Assembly (NCBI RefSeq): GCF_030687145.1
Contig: NZ_CP117460.1
Span: 1,426,001 to 1,490,000, forward strand
Reading direction: 5' to 3'
Origin: Pseudomonas sp. FP1742
Lineage (GTDB): Bacteria; Pseudomonadota; Gammaproteobacteria; Pseudomonadales; Pseudomonadaceae
DNA: 64,000 bases
Of this stretch, positions 1 to 9,484 are shown in pieces. Position 1 is the first letter of the stretch, and every line of letters starts with the position of its first letter. The notes beneath the pieces are model-generated. The model made no database searches and was not told where the DNA came from. It saw nothing but the letters and a program-made list of their open reading frames with translations. The position numbers were made by a program, and so were the translations under genes.

Positions 1-230
1 CATTGAATTTGCTTGGAAAGGCACTGCCACAAGGGTTTCTCTCGTCGAGACAAGAGGCTTGAATGCTTGTGTGAAATATCTGAGAAGAAGGTCGGACAGG
101 AGCCATTTTCCTCATCTGGCGGATAAGGGGGACCGCCGCCCGCTTGTAGCGGGCGCGAAAAGCATCATCGATACAACCCGCTTTTAACGGGTGCAGATAC
201 AGGCTCTTGAAAGGATTCAAACCGAGGCAG
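1..230. other. Non-coding left edge with two small hairpins
   Basis: No gene is recognised here. Two stem-loops are visible: a perfect 7-bp stem CGCCCGC/GCGGGCG at 137-155 with a 5-base loop, and a 5-bp stem ACCCG/CGGGT at 176-192. They lie just downstream of the small minus-strand gene that ends at 231 and could end its transcript, but there is no clear T-run, so a terminator is not firmly supported. Confidence 0.4.
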
Positions 231-431
231 TCATGGCTCTTCGGCTTTGAGTTCCTTTTCCATCTTCTGCAATTCCTGGGTGAAGGCCTGATCCTGAACA
301 GTGGCGCGTTTACGCCAGGGTTTGCGTTCGGGTTCTGGCTGAGCGGCGTAGGTGGTGACTTCCCCGCCGTAAACTTCCTTGTAACGTTGTTCCTGGCGCT
401 CAAGTTCCGCGCGCAGTTCGTCTTTCGTCAC
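231..431 (-). CDS. Small hypothetical charged protein
   Basis: About 66 residues from a GTG start at 431 ([20 protein letters not shown]...). The product is very rich in Glu, Lys, Arg and Gln and looks like a helical, possibly coiled-coil cytosolic protein; no domain is recognised. An upstream in-frame ATG at 599 would give 122 residues, but that extra N-terminal part is Cys/Arg-rich and unlike the rest, so the GTG is preferred. It may be a conserved Pseudomonas small protein; function unknown. Confidence 0.5.
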   Translation of the reverse strand: MTKDELRAELERQEQRYKEVYGGEVTTYAAQPEPERKPWRKRATVQDQAFTQELQKMEKELKAEEP

Positions 432-982
432 AGTGCTACCTGATTGAGTTGAGATTAATTCTGGTGAAACGCGCTGCATCGATCTATTGACCATGCTCGT
501 TGGAAGGACAATGCCTGTACGGCATCGTTCCAGCGGCGCAATCAATACGTCGATGTTGCAGGCGGCCACGGCACCAGAGAAAAACAGCTGACGCAGCATC
601 AGTCTCCTGTTTCAGCGAGCGCGTTGGCGGAACATATGAAATGAGCGTCAAGCGGCTTGCTGCGGACAGCGGCGATGGATATCGCGCTGCCGGTGGGCGG
701 ACTCGGTACGAAAAAACCGGTCGCCACTGAAATGCATTATAGCGGTCGATCCGAAGAACACTATCTCTTGGCAGTTAAAAGTAGTTCCTCATGTGTGATT
801 GTTTTGTACTCGCAACTTTGGCGGTAACTACGTTGGAGCGACGCCAGTTGCAGTGGTGACTTTCTGGCGCCATTAAGCCGGACAAATTATTACATCGTCC
901 ACCTATAAGCCAGTGACCGAAAATAACAACCGTATTGTGCGGCGAGCGAAAGCGGCATGGCTCGGTGCAGGCACAAAGAATT
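432..982. other. Stretch without a recognised gene
   Basis: About 550 bases upstream of the pcaR promoter region. Several short open frames cross it on both strands, but none has a convincing ribosome binding site, codon usage or recognisable product. Nothing else is seen. Confidence 0.4.
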
Positions 983-1014
983 GCGATTATCGCTCAATGG
1001 TTCGATAATCGCCC
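983..1014 (+). promoter_or_regulatory. Putative PcaR operator upstream of pcaR
   Basis: GTTCGATAATCGCCC at 1000-1014 matches the known PcaR box pattern (GTTCGATAAWCGCAC type) and is preceded by an inverted partial copy GCGATTATCGCTC at 983-995. It lies about 80 bases before the pcaR start, consistent with the autoregulation described for PcaR in Pseudomonas putida. Similar boxes occur before pcaK, pcaI and the porin gene. Confidence 0.7.
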
Positions 1015-1093
1015 AATCCTGGCCGCCGGTGGCTTGTATGTCAGACCGCGAGCCGCTTGTAATAGTCGCTGATCCGTGTAGGAACAACCTGAT

Positions 1094-1936
1094 ATGAACG
1101 ATCAAATGCGTAATTCCTTCGCTTCAGCGGCGCCGCCAATCGTCGCCTCGCCCGCCAAGCGAATCCAGGCCCTGACCGGTGACCCGGATTTCATGACCTC
1201 CCTGGCCCGTGGCCTGGCGGTGGTGCAAGCGTTCCAGGAGCGCAAGCGGCACCTGACCATTGCGCAAATCAGCCACCGCACGGAAATTCCCCGCGCCGCT
1301 GTGCGACGTTGCCTGCACACCCTGATCAAGCTCGGCTACGCCACCACCGACGGGCGCACCTATTCGCTGCTGCCCAAAGTCTTGACCCTGGGCCATGCCT
1401 ACCTGTCGTCGACCCCACTGGCGGTGTCTGCCCAGCCCTACCTGGACCGTATGAGCGAGCAACTGCACGAAGCCTGCAACATGGCCACGCTGGAGGGCGA
1501 TGACATTTTGTACATTGCGCGCTCGGCGACCACCCAGCGATTGATTTCCGTCGACCTCTCGGTGGGTGGACGGTTACCCGCCTATTGCACCTCCATGGGC
1601 AGGATTCTGCTCGCTGCGCTGGACGATACGTCGCTGCGCGAATACCTCGACCATGCAGAGCTGCAAGCCAAGACCAGTCGCACCCTGCATACCCCCGAGG
1701 CGTTGCTCGAATGCCTGCAAGAAGTACGGCGGCAAGGCTGGTGCATCGTCGATCAGGAACTGGAGCAGGGCCTGCGCTCGATTGCCGTTCCGGTGTACGA
1801 CGCTTCCGGCCAAGTGGTGGCGGCGCTGAACGTCAGCACCCATGCCGGCCGGGTCAGCCGCAGCGAGTTGGAGCAACGTTTCCTGCCCGGTTTGTTGAGT
1901 GCCAGCCGCGACCTTAGCGCGCAGCTGTTCGCCTAA
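1094..1936 (+). CDS. pcaR: PcaR, IclR-family regulator of the beta-ketoadipate pathway
   Basis: 280 residues. The N-terminal winged helix-turn-helix (about residues 35-95, LTIAQISHRTEIPRAAVRRC) is followed by an IclR effector-binding domain (about 110-275). PcaR activates pca genes in response to beta-ketoadipate. The assignment rests on family resemblance, on its place as the first gene of a complete pca cluster, and on PcaR-type boxes before several units of the cluster. PobR is a related alternative, but pobA is not adjacent. Confidence 0.92.
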   Translation: MNDQMRNSFASAAPPIVASPAKRIQALTGDPDFMTSLARGLAVVQAFQERKRHLTIAQISHRTEIPRAAVRRCLHTLIKLGYATTDGRTYSLLPKVLTLGHAYLSSTPLAVSAQPYLDRMSEQLHEACNMATLEGDDILYIARSATTQRLISVDLSVGGRLPAYCTSMGRILLAALDDTSLREYLDHAELQAKTSRTLHTPEALLECLQEVRRQGWCIVDQELEQGLRSIAVPVYDASGQVVAALNVSTHAGRVSRSELEQRFLPGLLSASRDLSAQLFA

Positions 1937-1939
1937 GCT

Positions 1940-1977
1940 GTTCGATAAACGCACAGAGTCGCGTTTATCGAATTGAC
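1940..1977 (+). promoter_or_regulatory. Putative paired PcaR operator upstream of pcaK
   Basis: GTTCGATAAACGCAC at 1940-1954 is essentially the canonical PcaR box. A second, inverted copy GCGTTTATCGAAT follows at 1961-1973, so the two face each other across about six bases. The site is just after the pcaR stop codon and about 250 bases before pcaK, implying a long 5' leader for pcaK. Confidence 0.75.
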
Positions 1978-2081
1978 GCTCTTTCCCTCGGATCATTAAT
2001 GTCGCGGCAGCGTCATCCGGCGCTGCTGGCCCTCAGCAGTTGCCGGGCGACGACCCAATAATAATGAGAAGAGGCATCGTC

Positions 2082-2144
2082 ATGCGCACGTTTCCCCACT
2101 GTCGCTGTTCCCACCGGTTCAACTGCCGAAACCGGATCGCCTGA
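2082..2144 (+). CDS. Possible short leader ORF in the pcaK 5' region
   Basis: A 20-residue frame (MRTFPHCRCSHRFNCRNRIA) is preceded by a purine-rich AGAAGAGG at good Shine-Dalgarno distance. It lies in the long stretch between the PcaR boxes and the pcaK start. It has three Cys codons and many Arg codons. It might be a leader peptide or chance; nothing else supports translation. Confidence 0.2.
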   Translation: MRTFPHCRCSHRFNCRNRIA

Positions 2145-2224
2145 TTCCCGACCTCCTTTTCTTGCGACAGCGTCAGCCGCGGCTGGCACTTGTTCGACTG
2201 CGTTCTTTGCGTGGAATAAAAATA

Positions 2225-3571
2225 ATGAACCAGCCTCAGTCTGCTGTAGGAAGCTGCCTCGATGTGCAGTCCTTCATCAATGCTCAACCCATTTCGCGCT
2301 ACCAATGGCGAGTGGTGATCCTGTGTTTCCTGATTGTCTTCCTCGATGGCCTCGACACCGCGGCCATGGGGTTTATCGCGCCGGCACTGTCCCAGGACTG
2401 GGGCATCGATCGCGCCAGCCTCGGCCCGGTGATGAGCGCGGCATTGATCGGCATGGTCTTCGGCGCCTTGGGTTCCGGGCCGTTGGCTGACCGCTTCGGG
2501 CGAAAAGTCGTACTGGTGAGCGCGGTGCTGTTGTTCGGCGCCTTCAGTCTGGCGTCGGCTTACAGCACCAATGTCGATCAATTGCTGGTACTGCGGTTCC
2601 TCACCGGCCTGGGCCTGGGCGCCGGCATGCCGAACGCCACAACATTGCTGTCCGAATACACCCCGGAGCGCAAAAAGTCCCTGCTGGTGACCAGCATGTT
2701 CTGCGGCTTCAACCTCGGCATGGCCGGTGGCGGGTTCATCTCGGCCAAACTGATCCCGGCCTTTGGCTGGCACAGCCTGTTGATGATCGGCGGGATTCTG
2801 CCACTGATACTCGCCGTCGTATTGCTGTTGTGGTTGCCCGAGTCGGCGCGCTATCTGGTGGTACGCAATCGCGGTACCGACAAAGTGCGCAAGGCCCTGG
2901 CGCCGATCGACCCGGCGGCGGTGGCCCAGGCTTCGAGCTTCAGCGTGCCGGAACAGAAAACCGTGAAGGCACGCAATGTGTTCGCGGTGATCTTCTCCGG
3001 CACTTACAGCACCGGCACGTTGTTGCTGTGGCTGACGTACTTCATGGGCCTGGTGATTGTTTATCTGCTGACCAGTTGGTTGCCGACCCTGATGCGTGAC
3101 AGCGGCGCGAGCATGGAGCAGGCCGCATTCATTGGTGCGCTGTTCCAGTTCGGTGGGGTGTTGAGCGCGGTGGGCGTGGGTTGGGCGATGGACCGATTCA
3201 ATCCGCACAAGGTCATCGGCACGTTCTACCTATTGGCCGGGGTGTTTGCCTACGCGGTAGGACAGAGCCTGGGCAACATCGCGGTGCTGGCGACCCTGGT
3301 GCTGGTGGCCGGGATGTGTGTCAACGGCGCGCAATCAGCGATGCCGTCGCTGGCGGCGCGGTTTTATCCGACGCAAGGCCGGGCGACCGGTGTGTCGTGG
3401 ATGCTTGGGATTGGCCGCTTCGGCGCGATCCTCGGGGCGTGGATGGGCGCAACGTTGCTGGGCCTGGGCTGGAACTTCGAGCAGGTGCTGACAGCGCTGG
3501 TGATTCCGGCTGCGTTGGCGACCACGGCGGTGGTGATCAAGGGCATGGTCAGCCATGCGGATGCGACCTGA
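2225..3571 (+). CDS. pcaK: PcaK, 4-hydroxybenzoate/protocatechuate MFS transporter
   Basis: 448 residues, the usual length of Pseudomonas PcaK. It is an aromatic acid:H+ symporter of the major facilitator superfamily with about 12 membrane helices. The first helix carries FLDGLDTAAMGF, matching the conserved acidic DGxD motif of this family, and the loop 2-3 motif GPLADRFGRK is present. It imports 4-hydroxybenzoate or protocatechuate across the inner membrane and has a reported role in chemotaxis to these compounds in P. putida. The start at 2225 matches the family N terminus. Confidence 0.92.
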   Translation: MNQPQSAVGSCLDVQSFINAQPISRYQWRVVILCFLIVFLDGLDTAAMGFIAPALSQDWGIDRASLGPVMSAALIGMVFGALGSGPLADRFGRKVVLVSAVLLFGAFSLASAYSTNVDQLLVLRFLTGLGLGAGMPNATTLLSEYTPERKKSLLVTSMFCGFNLGMAGGGFISAKLIPAFGWHSLLMIGGILPLILAVVLLLWLPESARYLVVRNRGTDKVRKALAPIDPAAVAQASSFSVPEQKTVKARNVFAVIFSGTYSTGTLLLWLTYFMGLVIVYLLTSWLPTLMRDSGASMEQAAFIGALFQFGGVLSAVGVGWAMDRFNPHKVIGTFYLLAGVFAYAVGQSLGNIAVLATLVLVAGMCVNGAQSAMPSLAARFYPTQGRATGVSWMLGIGRFGAILGAWMGATLLGLGWNFEQVLTALVIPAALATTAVVIKGMVSHADAT

Positions 3572-3589
3572 GGGCGACTTTCAAGATGT

Positions 3590-3620
3590 GATCGTTTCCA
3601 CGCTGAGCGTGGGAACGATC
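3590..3620. repeat. Inverted repeat after pcaK, REP-like or terminator
   Basis: Two 15-base arms, GATCGTTTCCACGCT and AGCGTGGGAACGATC, are complementary except for one position and are separated by one base. It starts 18 bases after the pcaK stop codon. The sequence resembles a second common Pseudomonas REP family rather than a classic terminator, since no T-run follows. Confidence 0.6.
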
Positions 3621-3650
3621 TGAGAGAGAACGATAGCGAGGTAACAATCT

Positions 3651-3686
3651 GTTCGATAAACGAACACTCAGTCGATTATCGGATTG
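3651..3686 (+). promoter_or_regulatory. Putative PcaR operator upstream of pcaIJF
   Basis: GTTCGATAAACGAAC at 3651-3665 is a PcaR-type box, followed by an inverted, weaker copy GTCGATTATCGGATTG at 3671-3686. The geometry is the same as before pcaK. The site lies about 100 bases before pcaI, where PcaR control of pcaIJ is established in P. putida. Confidence 0.75.
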
Positions 3687-3785
3687 TTTGAGTTTTTCCA
3701 GGGGCTTAACCTTCAGTCATTCCGGCGCTGAACCTCGCGCCCTTTTCTACCACTGTCGGTTCATAACAAAACGGGAGCCTGCCCC

Positions 3786-4643
3786 ATGGCTGAAATCCTT
3801 TCGCTGCATGACGCGGTGAAGCAGTTCGTCAACGACGGTGATACCGTCGCGCTCGAAGGCTTCACTCACCTGATTCCTACGGCGGCGGGTCACGAAATCA
3901 TTCGCCAGGGCAAGAAAGACCTGACCCTGGTGCGGATGACGCCTGACTTGATCTACGACCAGTTGATCGGTGCCGGTTGTGCTCGCAAACTGATTTTCTC
4001 CTGGGGGGGCAACCCCGGCGTCGGTTCGCTGCACCGTCTGCGTGACGCAGTCGAGCGGCAGTGGCCGCATGCGCTGGAAATCGAAGAACACAGCCACGCC
4101 GACCTGGCCAATGCCTACGTCGCGGGGGCTTCGGGCTTACCGTTCGCGGTGCTGCGTGCCTACGCCGGTTCCGATCTGCCGAAGGTCAACCCGCTGATCA
4201 AGACCGTCACCTGCCCGTTCACCGGCGAAGTGCTGGCGGCGGTGCCGTCGGTGCGCCCGGACATCACCGTGATTCACGCGCAGAAGGCTGACCGTCAAGG
4301 CAACGTGCTGCTCTGGGGCATTCTCGGCGTGCAGAAAGAAGCGGCGCTGGCGGCCAAGCGCTGCATCGTCACTGTCGAAGAAATCGTCGATGATCTCAAT
4401 GCACCGATGAACGCTTGCGTGCTGCCGACCTGGGCCTTGAGCGCGGTCTGCCACGTACCGGGCGGCGCGCATCCGTCCTACGCCCACGGTTACACCGAGC
4501 GTGACAACCGCTTCTATCAGGCCTGGGACCCGATTGCCCGCGACCGTGAAACCTTCACCGCCTGGATCAACGAGTACATCCATGGCTGCGCTGACTTCAG
4601 CGAGTTCCAGGCCAAGCTGGCCGCTGCTTCGGAGGCCAAGTAA
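3786..4643 (+). CDS. pcaI: PcaI, 3-oxoadipate CoA-transferase subunit A
   Basis: 285 residues, CoA transferase family I, alpha subunit. With PcaJ it moves CoA from succinyl-CoA to beta-ketoadipate in the cytosol, giving beta-ketoadipyl-CoA. The stop codon overlaps the pcaJ start by one base (TAATG), indicating translational coupling. At 285 residues it is longer than PcaI of P. putida (about 231) and closer to the longer GctA/CatI-like type, so the subunit class is clear but the exact subfamily is less so. Confidence 0.88.
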   Translation: MAEILSLHDAVKQFVNDGDTVALEGFTHLIPTAAGHEIIRQGKKDLTLVRMTPDLIYDQLIGAGCARKLIFSWGGNPGVGSLHRLRDAVERQWPHALEIEEHSHADLANAYVAGASGLPFAVLRAYAGSDLPKVNPLIKTVTCPFTGEVLAAVPSVRPDITVIHAQKADRQGNVLLWGILGVQKEAALAAKRCIVTVEEIVDDLNAPMNACVLPTWALSAVCHVPGGAHPSYAHGYTERDNRFYQAWDPIARDRETFTAWINEYIHGCADFSEFQAKLAAASEAK

Positions 4644-5422
4644 TGACTTACACCACCAATGAAATGATGACCGTCGCCGCCGCCCGCCGCCTGAAAAACG
4701 GTTCGGTGTGCTTCGTTGGTATCGGCCTGCCGTCGAAAGCCGCCAACCTGGCGCGACTGACGTCCTCGCCAGATGTAGTCCTGATCTACGAATCGGGTCC
4801 GATTGGTGCCAAGCCCAGCGTACTGCCGTTGTCGATCGGTGACGGCGAGCTGGCGGAAACCGCCGACACCGTCGTCCCGACCGGTGAGATTTTTCGCTAT
4901 TGGTTGCAGGGCGGGCGCATCGACGTCGGCTTCCTCGGCGCCGCGCAAGTCGACCGCTTCGGCAACATCAACACCACGGTGGTCGGCGACTACCATCAGC
5001 CGAAAGTTCGCCTGCCGGGTGCAGGTGGCGCGCCGGAGATCGCCGGTTCCGCCAAGAGCGTGCTGATCATCCTCAAGCAGTCGGCGCGTTCGTTCGTCGA
5101 CAAGCTCGACTTCATTACCTCGGTTGGTCATGGCGAGGGCGGTGATTCGCGCAAGCGTCTCGGCCTGCCGGGCGCCGGTCCTGTCGGCATTATTACCGAC
5201 CTGTGCATCATGGAACCGGAAGCCGGCACCCATGAATTCGTGGTCACCGCGCTGCACCCAGGGGTGACCCGCGAGCAAGTGATCGCGGCCACCGGTTGGC
5301 CGATTCGTTTTGCCGACACCGTTGAAAACACTGCCGAGCCAACTGAAGTCGAGTTGACCGCGCTGCGTGATCTGGAAGCCCGTACCGCGGCGGCCCACGG
5401 CCAAGCACCCGGAGAAGCCTGA
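4643..5422 (+). CDS. pcaJ: PcaJ, 3-oxoadipate CoA-transferase subunit B
   Basis: 259 residues, CoA transferase family I, beta subunit. The likely catalytic glutamate is Glu50 in the motif YESGPIGA, equivalent to the SENG-type motif of the family. It works with PcaI. It overlaps pcaI and pcaF by one base at each end, so pcaI-pcaJ-pcaF form one translationally coupled unit. Confidence 0.9.
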   Translation: MTYTTNEMMTVAAARRLKNGSVCFVGIGLPSKAANLARLTSSPDVVLIYESGPIGAKPSVLPLSIGDGELAETADTVVPTGEIFRYWLQGGRIDVGFLGAAQVDRFGNINTTVVGDYHQPKVRLPGAGGAPEIAGSAKSVLIILKQSARSFVDKLDFITSVGHGEGGDSRKRLGLPGAGPVGIITDLCIMEPEAGTHEFVVTALHPGVTREQVIAATGWPIRFADTVENTAEPTEVELTALRDLEARTAAAHGQAPGEA

Positions 5423-6624
5423 TGCGTGACGTTTATATCTGCGACGCGATTCGCACCCCCATCGGCCGTTTCGGCGGTGGCCTGTCGGCGGTTCGCGCCG
5501 ATGACCTGGCCGCCGTGCCGATCAAGGCGCTGATGGCGCGCAACCCGTCGGTGGACTGGAACGCGGTGGACGAGGTGTTCCTCGGCTGCGCCAACCAGGC
5601 CGGCGAAGACAACCGCAACGTGGCTCGCATGGCGTTGCTGCTGGCGGGGCTGCCGGAAACCATTCCGGGTGTCACCCTCAATCGCCTCTGCGCTTCGGGT
5701 ATGGACGCTATCGGCACTGCGTTTCGGGCCATCGCCAGCGGTGAGATGGAGTTGGCGATTGCCGGTGGCGTCGAATCGATGTCCCGCGCGCCGTTCGTGA
5801 TGGGCAAGGCCGATGCGGCGTTTTCACGCAACATGAAGCTGGAAGACACCACCATTGGCTGGCGTTTCATCAACCCGTTGATGAAAGCCCAATACGGTGT
5901 CGATGCGATGCCGCAAACTGCCGATAACGTGGCCGACGATTACGAAGTTTCCCGCGAGGATCAGGACGCTTTCGCCCTGCGCAGTCAGCAACGGACAGCC
6001 GCCGCGCAAGCCGCAGGATTTTTCGCCGAAGAAATCGTTGAAGTGCGCATTGCCCACAAGAAGGGTGAAACAGTGGTCAGCCAGGACGAACATCCTCGCG
6101 CCGACACCACGCTCGAAACCCTGGCCAAACTCAAACCGGTCAACGGCCCGGACAAAACCGTCACCGCCGGCAATGCCTCGGGTGTGAACGATGGCGCGGC
6201 GGCGCTGATTCTGGCCTCGGCCGAAGCGGTGAAAAAACACGGCCTGACCGCCCGCGCCAAAGTGCTCGGCATGGCCAGTGCCGGCGTCGCGCCACGGGTG
6301 ATGGGGATCGGTCCGGTGCCGGCGGTGCGCAAATTGACCGAGCGCCTGGGCCTGGCGGTGAGCGATTTCGACGTGATCGAACTCAATGAAGCCTTCGCCA
6401 GCCAGGGTCTGGCGGTGCTGCGTGAACTGGGGCTGGCGGATGACGCGGCCCAGGTCAACCCCAACGGTGGCGCCATTGCCTTGGGCCATCCGCTGGGCAT
6501 GAGCGGTGCACGTTTGGTACTGACCGCACTGCATCAACTGGAAAAGACCGGCGGCACGAAAGGCCTGGCGACCATGTGCGTGGGTGTCGGCCAGGGTCTG
6601 GCCTTGGCGATCGAACGGGTCTGA
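5422..6624 (+). CDS. pcaF: PcaF, 3-oxoadipyl-CoA thiolase
   Basis: 400 residues, the standard thiolase length. It cleaves beta-ketoadipyl-CoA with CoA to succinyl-CoA and acetyl-CoA. The acyl-accepting Cys90 is in [10 protein letters not shown]; the second catalytic pair is His356 (in IALGHPLG) and Cys386 (in MCVGVGQG). It overlaps the pcaJ stop codon (TGATG) and completes the pcaIJF unit. Confidence 0.95.
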   Translation: MRDVYICDAIRTPIGRFGGGLSAVRADDLAAVPIKALMARNPSVDWNAVDEVFLGCANQAGEDNRNVARMALLLAGLPETIPGVTLNRLCASGMDAIGTAFRAIASGEMELAIAGGVESMSRAPFVMGKADAAFSRNMKLEDTTIGWRFINPLMKAQYGVDAMPQTADNVADDYEVSREDQDAFALRSQQRTAAAQAAGFFAEEIVEVRIAHKKGETVVSQDEHPRADTTLETLAKLKPVNGPDKTVTAGNASGVNDGAAALILASAEAVKKHGLTARAKVLGMASAGVAPRVMGIGPVPAVRKLTERLGLAVSDFDVIELNEAFASQGLAVLRELGLADDAAQVNPNGGAIALGHPLGMSGARLVLTALHQLEKTGGTKGLATMCVGVGQGLALAIERV

Positions 6625-6677
6625 CACGCTTGGCTGTGAATAAGAAGCGTCGACTAATAAGAACTGAGGAAAGCGCA

Positions 6678-7382
6678 ATGACTGACAAACCTGGTTACCG
6701 TCGCCCGCAAGCGGGCACTCAGCCGGAATACCTGCACCCTCCTTATCAATCCACCAACCTTCGCTCGCCGTCCAAGCCGTTGGTGTTTTTGCCTCATTCG
6801 CTGTCGGAAATCACCGGCCCGACCATCGGCGCCGAGCGTATTCAGGAGCGGGACAACGACCTGACCGCCCAGCACTCGGGCGAGCCATTGGGTGAACGGA
6901 TCATCATCCACGGCCGTGTGCTGGATGAGGACGGCCTGCCGGTGCCGGGCATTCTGGTGGAGATCTGGCAGGCCAATGCCGCCGGTCGTTACAACCATGC
7001 CCGCGACCTGCACGACGCGCCGCTGGACCCGAACTTCACCGGCACCGGTCGTACCGTGACCGACGCCGAAGGTTGGTATCAGTTCCAGACCATCAAGCCC
7101 GGTGCTTATCCGTGGGGTAACCACCATAACGCCTGGCGCCCGGCGCATATCCATTTCTCCCTGTTCGGGCCGAGTATTCTGACGCGCCTGGTGACCCAGA
7201 TGTATTTCCCGGGTGACCCGTTGCTGGCCTACGACCCGATCTACAACTGCGTGCCCGATACCAGCGCCAAAGAGCGTTTGATCGCCAGTTTCGACCTGGA
7301 AAAAACCATCCCTTCCTATGCCCTCGCTTATCGTTGGGACATCGTTTTGCGCGGCCGCGACGCCACGCCGATGGAGAAATAA
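6678..7382 (+). CDS. pcaH: PcaH, protocatechuate 3,4-dioxygenase beta subunit
   Basis: 234 residues; the start at 6678 follows GAGGAAAGCGCA and gives the family N terminus. Intradiol ring-cleaving dioxygenase subunit holding the non-heme Fe(III). The expected iron ligands are Tyr105 (AAGRYNHA), Tyr144 (GAYPWG), His157 and His159 (RPAHIHFS). With PcaG it converts protocatechuate and O2 to 3-carboxy-cis,cis-muconate. One base separates its stop codon from the pcaG start. Confidence 0.95.
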   Translation: MTDKPGYRRPQAGTQPEYLHPPYQSTNLRSPSKPLVFLPHSLSEITGPTIGAERIQERDNDLTAQHSGEPLGERIIIHGRVLDEDGLPVPGILVEIWQANAAGRYNHARDLHDAPLDPNFTGTGRTVTDAEGWYQFQTIKPGAYPWGNHHNAWRPAHIHFSLFGPSILTRLVTQMYFPGDPLLAYDPIYNCVPDTSAKERLIASFDLEKTIPSYALAYRWDIVLRGRDATPMEK

Positions 7383-7383
7383 G

Positions 7384-7950
7384 ATGACGCTGAACGCGAC
7401 CACGTCCCACACCGTCGGACCGTACTACCACATCGGCCTGACCTGGCTGAACCGTGAAGACCTGACCGTTGCACAGACCCTCGGCGAGCGTGTGGCGATC
7501 ACCGGGCAAGTCGTCGATGGCAACGGCGACTTCGTCAACGACGCCATGCTCGAAGTCTGGCAGGCCAACGCCGCCGGCAAATACGACCACCCCGAAGATG
7601 ATCAGGACAAACCCCTGGACCCGAACTTCGAAGGGTTTGGCCGAGTGCCGGTGGATGCGCAAGGGCGCTTCCGCTTTACCACGATCAAGCCGGGCACCGT
7701 GGAAGGGCTGAAGGGCACGACCCAGGCGCCGCACCTGGTGGTGCTGGTGTTTGCTCGCGGGTTGGTGAAGCACCTGCTGACGCGGATTTACTTTGATGGC
7801 GAACCGGCCAACGTGGCGGATCCGCTGCTCGAATGCGTGCCTGCCGAACGTCGTGGCACCTTGTTGGCGAAGCAGGATGCTACGGGTGTTTATCAGTGGA
7901 ATGTGATTCTGCAGGGGACGGATGCGGAGACGGTGTTCTTCGATTATTGA
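7384..7950 (+). CDS. pcaG: PcaG, protocatechuate 3,4-dioxygenase alpha subunit
   Basis: 188 residues, slightly shorter than the roughly 200 usual in P. putida. It has the intradiol dioxygenase fold (LEVWQANAAGKYDHPED, GRFRFTTIKPG) and the typical alpha-subunit start HTVGPYYHIGL, but lacks the iron-ligand set of PcaH, as expected for the structural subunit. A 90-base REPIN follows the stop codon and separates pcaHG from pcaT. Confidence 0.94.
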   Translation: MTLNATTSHTVGPYYHIGLTWLNREDLTVAQTLGERVAITGQVVDGNGDFVNDAMLEVWQANAAGKYDHPEDDQDKPLDPNFEGFGRVPVDAQGRFRFTTIKPGTVEGLKGTTQAPHLVVLVFARGLVKHLLTRIYFDGEPANVADPLLECVPAERRGTLLAKQDATGVYQWNVILQGTDAETVFFDY

Positions 7951-7967
7951 GAGAACACCACAAAACC

Positions 7968-8057
7968 TGTGGGAGCGGGCTTGCTCGCGAAAGCGGTGTG
8001 TCAGGCGACATCAATGTTGACTGTGCCGCCGTCTTCGCGAGCAAGCCCGCTCCCACA
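7968..8057. repeat. REPIN, convergent type, 90 bp
   Basis: Two inverted REP arms, TGTGGGAGCGGGCTTGCTCG and its complement, flank a central spacer with the core CGACATCAATGTTGA. It sits in the pcaG-pcaT gap. REPINs are non-autonomous elements mobilised by RAYT transposases; no RAYT gene is in this window. It can fold into a long hairpin in the transcript. Confidence 0.93.
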
Positions 8058-8143
8058 GGGAATCGTGTCGTTAATGCATTTGCGGAACGGGGCTATTGCT
8101 AAATGTGTCTAGACTCTCACGGTCCCCAAAAGAGTAAAAAACA

Positions 8144-9439
8144 ATGACTACTCTCACTGCTCTCTACACCCGTGAAGAACGCAACAAAAGGATCTTCGCG
8201 ATTGTCGGCGCCTCGTCCGGCAACTTGGTCGAGTGGTTCGATTTTTACGTCTATGCCTTCTGCGCGATCTATTTCGCGCCTGCCTTTTTTCCGTCCGATA
8301 ACCCCACGGTGCAGTTGGTCAATACCGCGGGCGTGTTTGCCGCCGGGTTTCTGATGCGCCCCATCGGCGGCTGGATTTTCGGTCGGTTGGCGGACAAACA
8401 CGGGCGCAAGAATTCGATGCTGATCTCGATTCTGATGATGTGCTTCGGTTCGTTGCTCATTGCCTGCCTGCCGACCTACAACAGTATCGGTGTCTGGGCG
8501 CCGATACTGCTGCTGTTCGCGCGCTTGCTGCAGGGTTTGTCGGTGGGCGGCGAATACGGCACCACCGCGACCTACATGAGCGAAGTCGCCCTCAAGGGCC
8601 AGCGCGGGTTCTTCGCGTCGTTCCAGTACGTGACACTGATTGGCGGACAGTTGCTGGCGGTGTCACTGGTGGTGATCCTGCAGCAGTTCCTCAACGAGGA
8701 TGAGTTGCGTGCCTACGGCTGGCGGATTCCGTTCGTGGTCGGTGCGGTGGCTGCGTTGATTTCATTGTTCCTGCGTCGTGCGCTCAAGGAAACCAGCAGT
8801 AAGGAAATGCGCGAAAGCAAGGATGCCGGCAGCATTGGTGCGCTGTTCCGCGATCACAAGGCAGCCTTCATCACCGTGCTGGGTTACACCGCCGGCGGTT
8901 CGCTGATTTTCTACACCTTCACCACGTACATGCAAAAGTACCTGGTGAACACCGCCGGCATGCACGCCAAGACCGCCAGCTACATCATGACCGGCGCGCT
9001 GTTCCTTTATATGTGCATGCAACCGCTGTTCGGCATGCTCGCGGACAAGATCGGCCGGCGCAATTCGATGCTCTGGTTCGGCGCCCTCGGGACGTTGTTC
9101 ACCGTGCCGATCCTGTTGAGCCTGAAAAGTGTCAGCAGTCCGTTGCTGGCGTTTGTGCTGATTACCGTGGCGTTGGCGATCGTCAGTTTCTACACCTCGA
9201 TCAGCGGTCTGGTGAAAGCCGAAATGTTCCCGCCCGAGGTGCGCGCCTTGGGCGTCGGCCTGGCGTATGCGGTGGCCAATGCGATCTTCGGCGGTTCGGC
9301 GGAATATGTAGCGCTGAGCCTTAAAGCCGGGGGCATGGAAAACTCCTTCTACTGGTACGTGACGGTGATGATGGCGGTGGCGTTCCTGTTCAGCCTGCGC
9401 TTGCCGAAACAGCCGAAGTACCTGGAAAACGACCTTTGA
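8144..9439 (+). CDS. pcaT: PcaT, dicarboxylate/beta-ketoadipate MFS permease
   Basis: 431 residues, MFS metabolite:H+ symporter resembling the KgtP/PcaT group: N terminus [17 protein letters not shown], loop motif [13 protein letters not shown] and [13 protein letters not shown]. PcaT of P. putida takes up beta-ketoadipate and is placed in the pca cluster before pcaB, as here. The ribosome binding site is weak. A separate promoter is likely because a REPIN and about 190 bases separate it from pcaG. Confidence 0.88.
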   Translation: MTTLTALYTREERNKRIFAIVGASSGNLVEWFDFYVYAFCAIYFAPAFFPSDNPTVQLVNTAGVFAAGFLMRPIGGWIFGRLADKHGRKNSMLISILMMCFGSLLIACLPTYNSIGVWAPILLLFARLLQGLSVGGEYGTTATYMSEVALKGQRGFFASFQYVTLIGGQLLAVSLVVILQQFLNEDELRAYGWRIPFVVGAVAALISLFLRRALKETSSKEMRESKDAGSIGALFRDHKAAFITVLGYTAGGSLIFYTFTTYMQKYLVNTAGMHAKTASYIMTGALFLYMCMQPLFGMLADKIGRRNSMLWFGALGTLFTVPILLSLKSVSSPLLAFVLITVALAIVSFYTSISGLVKAEMFPPEVRALGVGLAYAVANAIFGGSAEYVALSLKAGGMENSFYWYVTVMMAVAFLFSLRLPKQPKYLENDL

Positions 9440-9484
9440 TCTTTCCGCGGGGGTCGTACTGGCCCTCGCCTGCAAGGACTGTTT

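Noticed and set aside
2033..3208. Long minus-strand open frame of 391 codons opposite pcaK
   Set aside because: It lies antisense to a well-supported transporter gene, has a low-complexity Gln/His/Arg-rich product and no domain; it arises from the GC-rich codon pattern of pcaK.
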